Positions 10,418 through 18,979 of a DNA stretch of 64,000 nt are shown here, in pieces. The notes below the pieces were generated by a model. The model was not told the origin of the DNA. It worked only from the letters and a program-made list of their open reading frames with translations, and did not search any database. How positions within the stretch are numbered: position 1 is the first letter of the stretch; each line of letters begins with the position of its first letter. The position numbers and the translations under genes are program-made. Source of the DNA: Phycisphaerales bacterium (GTDB lineage: Bacteria; Planctomycetota; Phycisphaerae; Phycisphaerales; UBA1924); NCBI GenBank assembly GCA_028289195.1, contig JANQQR010000026.1, positions 110,209 through 174,208 of the forward strand. Direction: 5' to 3'.

Positions 10418-10485
10418 CGTCGAGATTTCAGCGTTTCATCCCCCTCCCACAGAGAGGAGAGGTTGGTCTATTGCCGAGATCCGGC

Positions 10486-11250
10486 TCAGGCGCGACGGCG
10501 GCGGAGGGCCGCCACGCCGCCAATCCCCAGCAGGGCGATCGAGCCCGGCGTCGGGATGACCTGGAACCAGATGTCGTACGTGTCGCCGTTACCGCCGGCG
10601 TTGGGGATCAGGTAGCTGACGAGACCGAGCTGCTGGCCACCGAAGTCCGCAGCGGGACCATCGATCTCGACCTCGGCAGCGCCGTCCTGCGTGGAGAACA
10701 GGCCACCGCCGATGGGTGATTCGCCGTCCGCGACGGTCAGGCGGGCGATGAACACACCGTCGAGGTCGCTGCGTCCGCCGCCGCCCGCGAGCGGGGCGAA
10801 GCCGGAGAGGAACGGCTGCGGGGCGATGCCCAGGCCGAGGTATGCAGCGCTCGGGGCGACAGCACTGGGATCCCAGGTGCTACCCGGGCCGAGAATGGTG
10901 CTGAACGGCAGAGTGCCGGCGTTGCTCGCCGTGTAGTCACCCATGGGGTAGTCGCCGTAGAACGCACGGGTCGCGGCCTGGTTGCCAGCAGAAACCGTCG
11001 GGCCGAAACTATCGATCGAGAAGTACGAATCCTGCTCGAACGACGGGAGGATGCCGTAAAGGAACGGACCCGCATTCAGGAGGCTGGGGTTGCCCGCTTC
11101 CTTGTAGAACGTGCCGCCTGTCGTGCCGAAACCCTGACCAACGATGCCGTCGACCGGGCCGCCAGCCTCGAAGCTCAGGAACTGGAACGGGGCAGCAGAT
11201 GCGCCCGCAGTGATAGCGAGAGCGCTCGCAGCGCTGATAACAGCCTTCAT
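10486..11250 (-). CDS. PEP-CTERM-like sorting-domain exported protein (copy B)
   Basis: The 254-residue paralogue of the preceding protein has a signal peptide starting MKAVISAASALAITAGASAA. The body is nearly the same in its first two thirds (FQFLSFEAGGPVDGIVGQGF, FYKEAGNPSLLNAGPFLYG, AATRAFYGDY) and diverges in the middle. The tail is PTPGSIALLGIGG plus RRRR. ATG at 11250 has GGAGA nine bases upstream. Two tandem copies of this size suggest a recent duplication of a surface protein. Its biological role cannot be read from sequence. Confidence 0.85.
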   Translation of the reverse strand: MKAVISAASALAITAGASAAPFQFLSFEAGGPVDGIVGQGFGTTGGTFYKEAGNPSLLNAGPFLYGILPSFEQDSYFSIDSFGPTVSAGNQAATRAFYGDYPMGDYTASNAGTLPFSTILGPGSTWDPSAVAPSAAYLGLGIAPQPFLSGFAPLAGGGGRSDLDGVFIARLTVADGESPIGGGLFSTQDGAAEVEIDGPAADFGGQQLGLVSYLIPNAGGNGDTYDIWFQVIPTPGSIALLGIGGVAALRRRRA

Positions 11251-11551
11251 GACAGATATCTCCATCTCTCTCTGTGCAAACAACTTCAGGGACCGCGATC
11301 CGCACGCGGTGCCCAGGAGCTAAATCTCACCCTTGAAGGTATCACGAATTAGGAAGCGAACAAGCGAAACTCGCGATTCGGCGAGGATTTTCCCGCGCTT
11401 TCTCACGACGCATCGTGGTGCAGACCGACACGCGACGCCTCCGGCCGGCAAGAACTGATCCCCCGGATCGAGTGGGACCATCTGCGAGGTCCGAAAAAAA
11501 ACGCCGGCGTGAAACGCCGGCGTTGATGAGGCTCAATTTGATAGGATTTCG
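11251..11551. other. intergenic region upstream of PEP-CTERM-like copy B
   Basis: About 300 bases with no supported gene. The right part holds the terminator of the upstream pseudopilin gene. The left part must hold the promoter of copy B; a GATACC hexamer on the minus strand (about 11321-11326) with TTGTTC upstream is too poorly spaced to call. Confidence 0.5.
11494..11524 (-). terminator. rho-independent terminator of the pseudopilin gene at 11552
   Basis: AACGCCGGCG (11500-11509) pairs with CGCCGGCGTT (11515-11524) around a 5-base loop. On the minus strand eight T residues follow. Confidence 0.9.
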
Positions 11552-12592
11552 TCAGGGAACGAGTCGCAGGCCCCGGTTGTTCACGGGGAACTCCTCGAGC
11601 ACGGACTGCAGGATGTTCGGGCCCATCTCAGACTTCGACGGGTACCAGAAGATCGGCTGACGGGACTCTTCCTCGCGGAGAGACTCGGCGTGGCCGTCCC
11701 AGAACGCGGCGTTCATCGAACCGCTGTGGCGGTACGTGAGGGGCAGGTTCTGGCCCTCAGACGCGTTGCCGCTGTCCTCGTCGCCGTACACGTCCGAATC
11801 CACCCGGATGGCGCTGTCTGCGAGGAAATCGCCATACAGGAACGAGCCGGTCTCGGACTGAGCGTCGATGAACGCCCGGCCGTCGAGCTCGGGCCCCGAC
11901 CCGGTGAAGGTGCGGAAGCCGTCGGCGATCGCGATCTTCTTGCCCTCGTTGCCCACGCGATCGATCTTGGGGATGTACCGCTTGGGGAGCTTGATGTGGT
12001 CTTCTTCCGAGGTCGGCATGCCGATCTGAACCGGGTCGGTCGCGTCTCCGATGGTCTCGCCCGCAAACTGGAAGGCGCCAGGCATGATGTAGCTCACGCC
12101 CGGGACGCCGCCGAGCTCGTCTGCCAGGTCACGGAGTTCCTGGTCGGCGCGGCTGCTGACGGGCACGATCTCGCGCATCGCCGGATCCGCAAAGTCCGTC
12201 AGGATCTTGACGAATCGTTGGGCCCGATCCGAGGGCAGCGAGGCGCTGTCGACGGTCGGAGACAGCCAGTCGTACGTCTGGACGGGCCGGTTCGAGATCC
12301 GGTTCAGGGGCTCGTCCGCGTCGTTGACCCAGTCACGCATCCGCAGGCCGGATGAGTTGACACCCGGGATGAAGTTGTCGTTCTGGCCCGCGTACCCGAT
12401 CAAACCGGTAACAAGCTGCTTCTGAGTCGAGAGGCCTTGGGTCTGCCAGGCCGAAGCTCGGGCGCGCCCCAGAGCGGGAAGCAGGATCCCGATGAGAATC
12501 GCGATGATCGCGACAACAACCAGCAGCTCGATGAGCGTGAACGCCCTCAAGGGCGAGCGTTCACGACCACGATCGGCAAACCCAATTTGCAT
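11552..12592 (-). CDS. type II pseudopilin-like protein with H-X9-DG domain
   Basis: The 346-residue protein has a class III (prepilin) signal: RAFTLIELLVVVAIIAILIG, cleaved before Phe with Glu five residues later, forming the N-terminal pilin helix. The long C-terminal domain ends with RHSGSMNAAFWDGH, the H-X9-DG signature of planctomycete pseudopilins related to DUF1559. These are thought to be processed by prepilin peptidase and exported by a T2SS-like machine; the role of the large domain is unknown. ATG at 12592 has GAGG seven bases upstream. It resembles the next gene along its whole length, so the two are paralogues. Confidence 0.85.
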   Translation of the reverse strand: MQIGFADRGRERSPLRAFTLIELLVVVAIIAILIGILLPALGRARASAWQTQGLSTQKQLVTGLIGYAGQNDNFIPGVNSSGLRMRDWVNDADEPLNRISNRPVQTYDWLSPTVDSASLPSDRAQRFVKILTDFADPAMREIVPVSSRADQELRDLADELGGVPGVSYIMPGAFQFAGETIGDATDPVQIGMPTSEEDHIKLPKRYIPKIDRVGNEGKKIAIADGFRTFTGSGPELDGRAFIDAQSETGSFLYGDFLADSAIRVDSDVYGDEDSGNASEGQNLPLTYRHSGSMNAAFWDGHAESLREEESRQPIFWYPSKSEMGPNILQSVLEEFPVNNRGLRLVP

Positions 12593-12848
12593 TTTGAGAC
12601 CTCTTCCAAATACCAAACACAGTGTCTTGCGTCTTGACAGATTCCGAGCAATATGCGCAACGAATCAATGAGGGATGCCCAGAAAGTCCTCGGCCCTTTA
12701 CGCCCCAACACCACGGATAGATCCCGGATTGCAGCGGGATCCGCTCCGATTCGTATGCGCATGCTGATCACAGTGCCCGGAACATGATCTTCACACGATC
12801 TTCATTGATTCTAGGGCGACGGAGGATCGCGTCAACCTGGCGCTGCAC

Positions 12849-13934
12849 CTAGGGCAGAATCGACCTCGCGGGCCGCGAAGACGCCTGCGAGACCGGGGCA
12901 CCCTCGTATCCGAACGTCAGGGCGTCCGGATCCGTCCGTGGGCCGTCGACAAGCACAGATCCGCTCGGAGCCCAGTGCACCGGGTTCCGGGATTCGGCGA
13001 TCGAGAGCATCGCGACGTGCCCATCCCAGAAGGCCGCGTCCATCCGCCCGCGATGGCGGAAGACGAGCGGGAGGTTCGCACCATCCCCTCCGCCGCCGAA
13101 CCTGCCCCACGAGCGCGAATCCACGTCCAGCGCGGTCCGTTCGCCAAAGCTCCCCCAGCGACCGGGGGCGTACGAGGCGTCGAAATCGATGGTGCCGCGA
13201 CGGGAATCGAGATAGCGGAAGCCGTCGGCGATCGCGATCTTCGACTCGGCGGCCCCGACGCGATCCAGACGCGGCATGTAGGCGAGCGGGGTGCGGATCT
13301 GGGCGGTGAGCAGGCCGCCCGCGTAGGTCTCCTGGCCGATTCGCACCGGTATGCGCCGCCGGCCCTCCGTCTGCGTTCTGCCGCCGAAGAGCTGGAAGTT
13401 CATGGGCATCAGGAAACTGACCCCCCGGGGCGGCGAGCTGGCGTTGGCGTCGACCCAGTCGGCCATCTGGCTATTGCCGTTGGCCCCGACAGCGAACACG
13501 GGCGAGCGGGTTTCCATCTCGGGGTCCGCGAACTCCTCGAGGAGGTAGTGGAACCGTTGCTCGCGCAGGCGGGGCAGCGGGACCCCCAACCCGAGCGACG
13601 GGCTCATCCAGTCGACATTCTGGACCGGCGCCCGGGAGTCCTGGCTGAGCCTCCGCGTGACGCTCGGCGACGGAGAGTTCCACAGCTGGATGCCGCTGGT
13701 GCTCGCTCCCGGGATCCACTCGTTGTGCTCCAGGCCGTAGGTGTGAAGAGCGACGACGAGCTGTCGTTGCATCGCCGACGAGCCGGCTTGGCGCGCCATA
13801 GCACGGGTTGCGGAGATCGAGGGCATCAGGACGCCGAACAGGACCGACACGATGGCGACCGAGACCATCAGTTCGACAGCCGTGAATGCCGGGCATGCCC
13901 GGCGCCTCAGCGACCCAGTGTGGTTTCGGCCCAC
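12849..13934 (-). CDS. type II pseudopilin-like protein with H-X9-DG domain (paralogue)
   Basis: The 361-residue protein carries the prepilin helix CPAFTAVELMVSVAIVSVLF and near its C-terminus RHRGRMDAAFWDGH (H-X9-DG). It shares blocks with the 11552-12592 protein, including W(I/F)IPG-type, VQ(T/N)-DW(L/M)SP, FADP.M and DRVG...KIAIADGFR. The start is GTG at 13934, supported by GAGGAGG seven bases upstream. It follows the dockerin-type protein by about 100 bases on the same strand and may share its transcript. Compared with its paralogue the N-terminal helix has valine at one of the usual isoleucine/leucine positions, which is still compatible with processing. Confidence 0.82.
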   Translation of the reverse strand: MGRNHTGSLRRRACPAFTAVELMVSVAIVSVLFGVLMPSISATRAMARQAGSSAMQRQLVVALHTYGLEHNEWIPGASTSGIQLWNSPSPSVTRRLSQDSRAPVQNVDWMSPSLGLGVPLPRLREQRFHYLLEEFADPEMETRSPVFAVGANGNSQMADWVDANASSPPRGVSFLMPMNFQLFGGRTQTEGRRRIPVRIGQETYAGGLLTAQIRTPLAYMPRLDRVGAAESKIAIADGFRYLDSRRGTIDFDASYAPGRWGSFGERTALDVDSRSWGRFGGGGDGANLPLVFRHRGRMDAAFWDGHVAMLSIAESRNPVHWAPSGSVLVDGPRTDPDALTFGYEGAPVSQASSRPARSILP

Positions 13935-14037
13935 CGCCGAACCTCCTCGGACAATCCCAACGCCACAGCGGCGCGTTCATGCAAGAACATCGACACCTCG
14001 TTCGAGGCAACGAATGTTGTCCGGGAGGATACTGAGT

Positions 14038-15993
14038 TTATGGGCAGACGGCGAGCCAGTTGGCCAGCGTGTCCGTCACGTCGGCGAAGTCCACGATGCC
14101 GTCGTTGTTGGAGTCACCCTCGCCGGCACTCCCCGGGGCGTACATGTTCAGCCAGTTGCCCAGGATCGCGGTGATATCGCCGAAATTCACCATTCCGTCG
14201 CCGTTCGCATCACCGGTGCAGAACGGCGAGATCACGATGTCCGGACCGAGGAACAGCACGGCATCGTACGGTTCCGGGGTGCCGCCGTTGTTGTAGATCA
14301 GGCGGGCGCTGAGCACAGCGCCGCCGAACGACGCGGGGTCCAGGGGATCGGACGGCGTCGCGCCGGCGAGGCGCGGCTGGAGGACGCTCGCCGAAAACAC
14401 CGAACCCGAGGCCACCGAGTCCGAATCGCCCAGAACGAGCGAATCGACCGTGTACGACCGCCCCGAATTCGCGCCGGCGAAACTCTCGCCGGTCTCCAGG
14501 AGTCTCTCGAGCTCGTACCCGCTGGGGGTGTTGACCGCCCGGAAGAACGCGGTGCGTTCCATCCCGACGGTCGGCTGGAACGGTGCGACGAAGTACACGT
14601 TGCCGTTCAGATCCATCGCGGGTCCGGAGAAGGTGACCGGTGAGCCCGTTGCGATCGTCCCGATCGGGGACCCGCCGTTCGCGTCGAGCACCTCTTTGCC
14701 CGCGTATGCCGCGACAGTCCAGGTCTCGGAGCCAGGCGCAAAGACAGCGACCGCGACAAACTCGCCGTCCGTGGGATCGGATCCGACGACGGCCGCGGCG
14801 GGATGACCGCTCTGCGCGTCCGTGCCGATTGCGACCTGCCCGTTCCCGCCACGGAATGTCTGTTGACTCAGGTACTGGTGGAACTCCGCGTCCCCGCCAA
14901 GGTTGGTGGAAAAGACGCCGTCGCTGACCGGAGAGGGCAACACGGCCGATCGTGTGGCGACAGGGTTCCCGGATCCATCGATCGCGAACAGGTTGAGAGC
15001 GTTCGTCCGGTCGGGGGCCAACGTTCTGGCCAGCGAGCCCACAACGCCCACACCGCCGAGGTCTGTTACGGACGAGAACGACGGATTCCCTCGGTGGGCG
15101 TCGACACCGGGATCGAGGTGCGTCGAAACACCCGGGGCGCCGCCGGCCCGGTACGAATTGGCGAAATTCAGCGCGAGAGCGATGCCCGATGGAGCCATCG
15201 CGGGCGTGTTGGTGGTGATGGTGTCGTCGTCGATCACGAAGCTCGTTGCCGGCACATCCGCCACCAGGTTCGTCCCAGCGCTGCTGAGAGCCACGTTCAC
15301 CGCCCCCGAGCGTGAGAGCAGGTCAACGGTGAGCACGTTCTCCCCCAGCACAGCGGCTGAAGAGGGGGCGTTGAAGTCATCCGCTCGCAGTGCCACGAGT
15401 CCTGACGCATCGATCCCGCCAAGCGAAAGTGTGGCGGTGTCGTCGGCCGCGATGCTCGGCCGGCTGGAAAGACCAACCACCCGGGTTACGAACAGTCGCT
15501 CCGGTGAGTCTTCGTGCTGGCCTATCAGTGCTCCAATGACGTTCGTGGCCGTGCTCGAGAAATCGCTCAGGCTCAAGCCGAAGCGGCGGTCGAAGGTGAG
15601 CACGCTGACGGTCGAAGGCGCGGAGTTCGCGACAGGGTTGATGCCCGCTCCCGGAGTCGTCCAGACGGCAAAGTCCGGAGACACGGGGGCGACGTCCAAC
15701 TCCTGGTTCGGGCTCAGCGCCAGCGAACCCAGCGAATGCGTCGCGAACATCGGGTCCGGATCAGCCGATGATTTCAGCACCGGCCCGATGCGGTAAGTGT
15801 TTCCCCATGAGCTGGTTACGGTCACCAGATCAACGACGTAGCGTGAGGTCACCGGATCGGTGTAGACAGACAGAGCGTCGGAGTCGCCGGGGACGAGGGC
15901 GACGCTGTCCTGGGCGCTCACGGGAGCACCCGCGCTGCAAACCAAGGCCAGGGCAGGCCAGCACCTTCTGATTCGGTCGGTCATCGGTCGCAT
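14038..15993 (-). CDS. large secreted protein with C-terminal dockerin-type repeats
   Basis: The 651-residue protein starts with a signal peptide (RRCWPALALVCSAGAPVSAQ). A long, Ser/Thr/Val-rich, probably beta-rich body of unknown function follows. The last 60 residues contain two Ca-binding F-hand repeats: GDANGDGMVNFGDITAIL and SNNDGIVDFADVTDTL. This paired DxNxDGxVxxxD pattern is the dockerin type I fold, often found at the C-terminus of exported planctomycete proteins; whether a cohesin partner exists is unknown. ATG at 15993 is used; M4 is an alternative. A good promoter lies about 130 bases upstream. The body was not recognised. Confidence 0.8.
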   Translation of the reverse strand: MRPMTDRIRRCWPALALVCSAGAPVSAQDSVALVPGDSDALSVYTDPVTSRYVVDLVTVTSSWGNTYRIGPVLKSSADPDPMFATHSLGSLALSPNQELDVAPVSPDFAVWTTPGAGINPVANSAPSTVSVLTFDRRFGLSLSDFSSTATNVIGALIGQHEDSPERLFVTRVVGLSSRPSIAADDTATLSLGGIDASGLVALRADDFNAPSSAAVLGENVLTVDLLSRSGAVNVALSSAGTNLVADVPATSFVIDDDTITTNTPAMAPSGIALALNFANSYRAGGAPGVSTHLDPGVDAHRGNPSFSSVTDLGGVGVVGSLARTLAPDRTNALNLFAIDGSGNPVATRSAVLPSPVSDGVFSTNLGGDAEFHQYLSQQTFRGGNGQVAIGTDAQSGHPAAAVVGSDPTDGEFVAVAVFAPGSETWTVAAYAGKEVLDANGGSPIGTIATGSPVTFSGPAMDLNGNVYFVAPFQPTVGMERTAFFRAVNTPSGYELERLLETGESFAGANSGRSYTVDSLVLGDSDSVASGSVFSASVLQPRLAGATPSDPLDPASFGGAVLSARLIYNNGGTPEPYDAVLFLGPDIVISPFCTGDANGDGMVNFGDITAILGNWLNMYAPGSAGEGDSNNDGIVDFADVTDTLANWLAVCP

Positions 15994-16126
15994 CGTGTCT
16001 CTCTCTCTGCTCCGACGCGGCAGACCGGCTGCCGCCGTCCGCGGGCGGGTCGCAGCCGCCGACGCCCCCTCATCGGTGTCGGGCTGCCCCTCACTTCACC
16101 CCTCGCGCCGGGTTCTTCCGGAGAGA

Positions 16127-16155
16127 ATCATGCCCCCCGGACGTGGGTGAGTCAA
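16127..16155 (-). promoter_or_regulatory. sigma-70 type promoter for the dockerin-type protein
   Basis: On the minus strand TTGACT (16150-16155) and CATGAT (16127-16132) have a 17-base spacer. The predicted transcription start is near 16120, about 127 bases before the ATG. Confidence 0.55.
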
Positions 16156-16208
16156 TCGCCGCTGGCGCGACCGGCCGTGTTTTGAGGGGTGCGGTGCCCT
16201 GCGTGCGA

Positions 16209-16829
16209 TCAGGAGCCGGTTCGCATGGCCATCCGAGCCTTGACGTCGATCCGCTGCTTGAGGAGCCAGTTCTTCCATTTCTCGTCGCGTTCCAGGAAGA
16301 GGGCACGTTCCAGCCATTCGAGTGTCTGGTCGTCGCTCTCCTGGAGGACCGAGTCGGCCCTGATCGCCCCCCGCAGCGCGGGGAGGTAGGAATCGTTGCG
16401 ATCGAGGGCTTCGATGTAGAAGCGCTTGGCCTCCTCGACATATCCCCGCTTGTCCCAGAGGAGGCCGAGGTTGTATTTCGGCCTCGGATCGCTGGGGGCC
16501 TGCTCCGCGGCGCGACGGAAGGCCTGCTGGGCGAGGAAGTAGTTCCCCTCGTTCATGTACAGCACGCCCATGTTGTTCCACGCAGCCGGCTGCTGGCCGT
16601 ACGTCTGCACGGCCTCCTTGTAGAGCTCGAGTGATCGCTCCGGATTGCTCGAGTCGTACGCGTCGGCGGCCATGCGATGGCCGCGGACCAGCGTGTCGGT
16701 CTCCTGCTCGACGAGACCCGGCGGCAGAGTAAACGTCACGGTCTTGCTCTTGGGCGCGCACGCCCCGGAGCCCGCCGCGACGGCGATGGCCAGCATCAGT
16801 GCGGCTCGGGATGTCGGGTTGCTCTTCAT
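16209..16829 (-). CDS. TPR-repeat lipoprotein, last gene of the T2SS operon
   Basis: The 206-residue protein has a lipoprotein signal with the lipobox GSGAC, so it should be acylated at Cys27 or so and anchored in a membrane facing the periplasm. Tetratricopeptide repeats follow: the blocks AAWNNMGVLYMNEGNYFLAQQA (near residues 82-103) and PKYNLGLLWDKRGYVEEAKR show the A-W/Y-N-L-G pattern. ATG at 16829 overlaps the upstream gene by ATGA, so it is translationally coupled to the GspM-like gene. Its position suggests a pilotin-like or assembly role for the secretin, like PilF/PilW; that is inference. Confidence 0.82.
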   Translation of the reverse strand: MKSNPTSRAALMLAIAVAAGSGACAPKSKTVTFTLPPGLVEQETDTLVRGHRMAADAYDSSNPERSLELYKEAVQTYGQQPAAWNNMGVLYMNEGNYFLAQQAFRRAAEQAPSDPRPKYNLGLLWDKRGYVEEAKRFYIEALDRNDSYLPALRGAIRADSVLQESDDQTLEWLERALFLERDEKWKNWLLKQRIDVKARMAMRTGS

Positions 16830-17404
16830 CGGTGCTCGTAGATGCTCACGCCGAACTTGGCCTGCCACCCTCTCTCGCGGGGGTTCATCTGGATGCTGCT
16901 CAGGAACGCGCGCCCCTTGAGATTCTCGTGGTTCTCGACCGCCGTGATCCAACGCAGTATGTCCGAGATCGGCTCCTCGGTCACGTCGCACTGCACGGTG
17001 GTCTTCTGGATCTGGTTCTCCATGACCGCGTTGGCGCTCCGGGCCTGCCCGATCGAGGGCGGGCGCGAGAACTCGATCCCTGCGTCCGTCATCGCGCTCT
17101 CGATGTCCACACCGATGTACGGGTTCCTTGGATACAGCGCTCCCCAATCGATCTCGGCGCTCCGCGTCGCTTCGTGGCGTTCGATCAGAGCATCGAGCTC
17201 GGCGCCGTAGTTGGCGGCCCGCTGCAGCACCGTCCGGCCATCGGCCTTCTGCTTGAGCCCGATTCCCAGGTACACCAGCGCCGCCAGCGCGAGCAGCGCC
17301 GGGATCACCAGCAGCATCATGGGCCGGTTGCTCCGCTCTGTGGCCATGGCCATAGCGTGGAGCTGGGCATCGAGCTCGGGAGAGCGTTCGATGGTGCTGC
17401 TCAT
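16826..17404 (-). CDS. GspM/PilO-like inner-membrane T2SS component
   Basis: The 192-residue protein has one transmembrane helix near residues 29-48 (MMLLVIPALLALAALVYLGI), a short cytoplasmic N-terminus and a periplasmic part of about 140 residues. This bitopic layout, immediately after a GspL-like gene, is that of GspM or PilO, which pairs with GspL/PilN in the inner-membrane platform. Sequence similarity alone is too low to prove it; the call rests on topology and context. The start ATG at 17404 overlaps the upstream stop by ATGA. Confidence 0.6.
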   Translation of the reverse strand: MSSTIERSPELDAQLHAMAMATERSNRPMMLLVIPALLALAALVYLGIGLKQKADGRTVLQRAANYGAELDALIERHEATRSAEIDWGALYPRNPYIGVDIESAMTDAGIEFSRPPSIGQARSANAVMENQIQKTTVQCDVTEEPISDILRWITAVENHENLKGRAFLSSIQMNPRERGWQAKFGVSIYEHR

Positions 17405-18957
17405 CGCACCCACCTCCCGCTCAGCTGCAACTGCCCGGGGGGCGGTGTGCGCCCGGTGGTCTGCCACAGGATGTCGCTGTCGAGCTGCTCGATCGCCAGG
17501 CCGAGGTCGATCCGCTTGACCTGGTCGTCCAGCTGGATCCGCAGCATCGATTCACGCGTGTCGTCGATCGTGAGCATGAGGATCCTGGCGTCCTCGGCGT
17601 ACTCTTCGAGCACACCCAGCAGCAGTTCGACCTCTCGGAACACGGGCTTGGGCTCCGCCGGAAACTCGGCCGGCTCGTCGGTCTGCGTGGCCATGATCTC
17701 GCTCTCGAGCCACTTGCGCATGTCCCTGATGTTCGGAGGGACTTCGAGATCGAGGGCCATCGTTCGATCGTCTGCTTCAGCGCGGATCGTCTGGGCCTGC
17801 CCGACGATGGACTCGCCGCTCTCGCGCAGGCGATGGCCGAGCAGCCCGAGCGCCACCGCCAGCGATGTGAGGCTCGCCGCCATCCACCGGAACCGCTGCC
17901 GGTCCTTTCGTGTGGCCCGCGTCGTGAGCCCAGTCAGGCAGCGCGTCGGAGTCGGGGCGCCGACGAAGAAGTCGCTCTCCTGTGCGCGCTTCAGCGTCTC
18001 GCCCAGCGGCTCGGGTGATGGGATCGACTCGAACCCGGCCTGAGGCCAGTGCTCGCGCGCCGCCCTGACGAGCGACGCCGGCGCCGTGCCCACGAAGCGC
18101 ACGCTCTCGGGCATCCGCCCGAGCTGCCCCGCCCACGTCAGCCAGTCAATCGCCAGGCGGCTGGCCGAAGCCTTGGCCCAATCGCCCTGGTCTTTCTCCG
18201 GAGCCGGTGCGATGACCGTCTGGCCTCCGGCGATCAGGCGACCGGAATAGGCCCAGGTCCACACCAGTCGATGCTCCTCCATGATGACAACCGCCGTGGT
18301 CGTCGCGCTCTGCGTGTCGATCGGCATCGTCTCGGTGAAGCCGTTTTCGCCGGTTGGCACCGACGCCGAACCCTCGGGCGACCACGCGCTCGTGATCGCG
18401 TGCCACAGGCTGACGATCTTCCCGGTGCGGACGCCCCGGCGATCAAGCTCGTCGAGCAGCATGCGCACGATGGAGTCGGGCAGGTGCACCACGGCCGACG
18501 CCACGGCAGACGGCGCGTCACCGCTCGGCTTGTTGATCGGCTTGTTGAGGCGCTCGATGATCCCCTTGAGCCCGGTCGCCTCCTTCTTGGCGCCGGCCCC
18601 GTTTGTCTCGGGCGACGGCGAACGGAGCGCCTCGATAGAACCCTGGTGCAGCAGGCCGCCCCAGTCCTGGCTCGCGCTCTGCAGAGCCGCGGAGATTGCC
18701 GCGGGCTCGGCGCTGCGCGCCCTCAGCCACAGGCAGCGTGCGTCTTCCGTGTCGATGACCACGAGAGGAGCTCGGCGCATCGATCGGAGTTCCGCCTGAG
18801 CCCAGGTGCACAGCGACGCGACCCTCGCGCGCACGGTCGCGAGTGTTTCCTCGGACTCCTCGGTGCCGCGCGGGGGAGCGACCCACTCGGAGACGGCGTC
18901 GCTCCCGATGAGCCGGGCCCACGCCAGATCTGGATGAACGTAAAGGATCGGGGCCAT
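17401..18957 (-). CDS. GspL-like (PilM/PilN fusion) inner-membrane T2SS component
   Basis: The 518-residue protein has a long cytoplasmic N-terminal part of about 365 residues, one transmembrane helix (WMAASLTSLAVALGLLGHRL) and a C-terminal periplasmic domain of about 140 residues. The cytoplasmic part has the size and pattern of the actin-like ASKHA domain of GspL/PilM; the C-terminal part resembles a PilN/GspL ferredoxin-like domain. GspL binds the ATPase GspE and GspM. The order GspC-GspL-GspM supports the call. I chose ATG at 18957, 22 bases after the GspC-like stop; the ribosome site is weak. Confidence 0.62.
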   Translation of the reverse strand: MAPILYVHPDLAWARLIGSDAVSEWVAPPRGTEESEETLATVRARVASLCTWAQAELRSMRRAPLVVIDTEDARCLWLRARSAEPAAISAALQSASQDWGGLLHQGSIEALRSPSPETNGAGAKKEATGLKGIIERLNKPINKPSGDAPSAVASAVVHLPDSIVRMLLDELDRRGVRTGKIVSLWHAITSAWSPEGSASVPTGENGFTETMPIDTQSATTTAVVIMEEHRLVWTWAYSGRLIAGGQTVIAPAPEKDQGDWAKASASRLAIDWLTWAGQLGRMPESVRFVGTAPASLVRAAREHWPQAGFESIPSPEPLGETLKRAQESDFFVGAPTPTRCLTGLTTRATRKDRQRFRWMAASLTSLAVALGLLGHRLRESGESIVGQAQTIRAEADDRTMALDLEVPPNIRDMRKWLESEIMATQTDEPAEFPAEPKPVFREVELLLGVLEEYAEDARILMLTIDDTRESMLRIQLDDQVKRIDLGLAIEQLDSDILWQTTGRTPPPGQLQLSGRWVR

Positions 18958-18979
18958 CGGGCCGGGTCTCGCTCCGCGA

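Larger units (their letters stand above)
10128..10485. other. intergenic region between the two PEP-CTERM-like genes
   Basis: This stretch of 358 bases holds no supported gene. It contains the possible promoter of copy A and the terminator of copy B, with a short AT-richer patch around 10290-10330. Confidence 0.6.

Noticed and set aside
12720..12741. GATCCCG/CGGGATC hairpin upstream of the pseudopilin gene
   Set aside because: A 7-bp stem with an 8-base loop and no T-tract, far from any clear promoter; no function can be supported.
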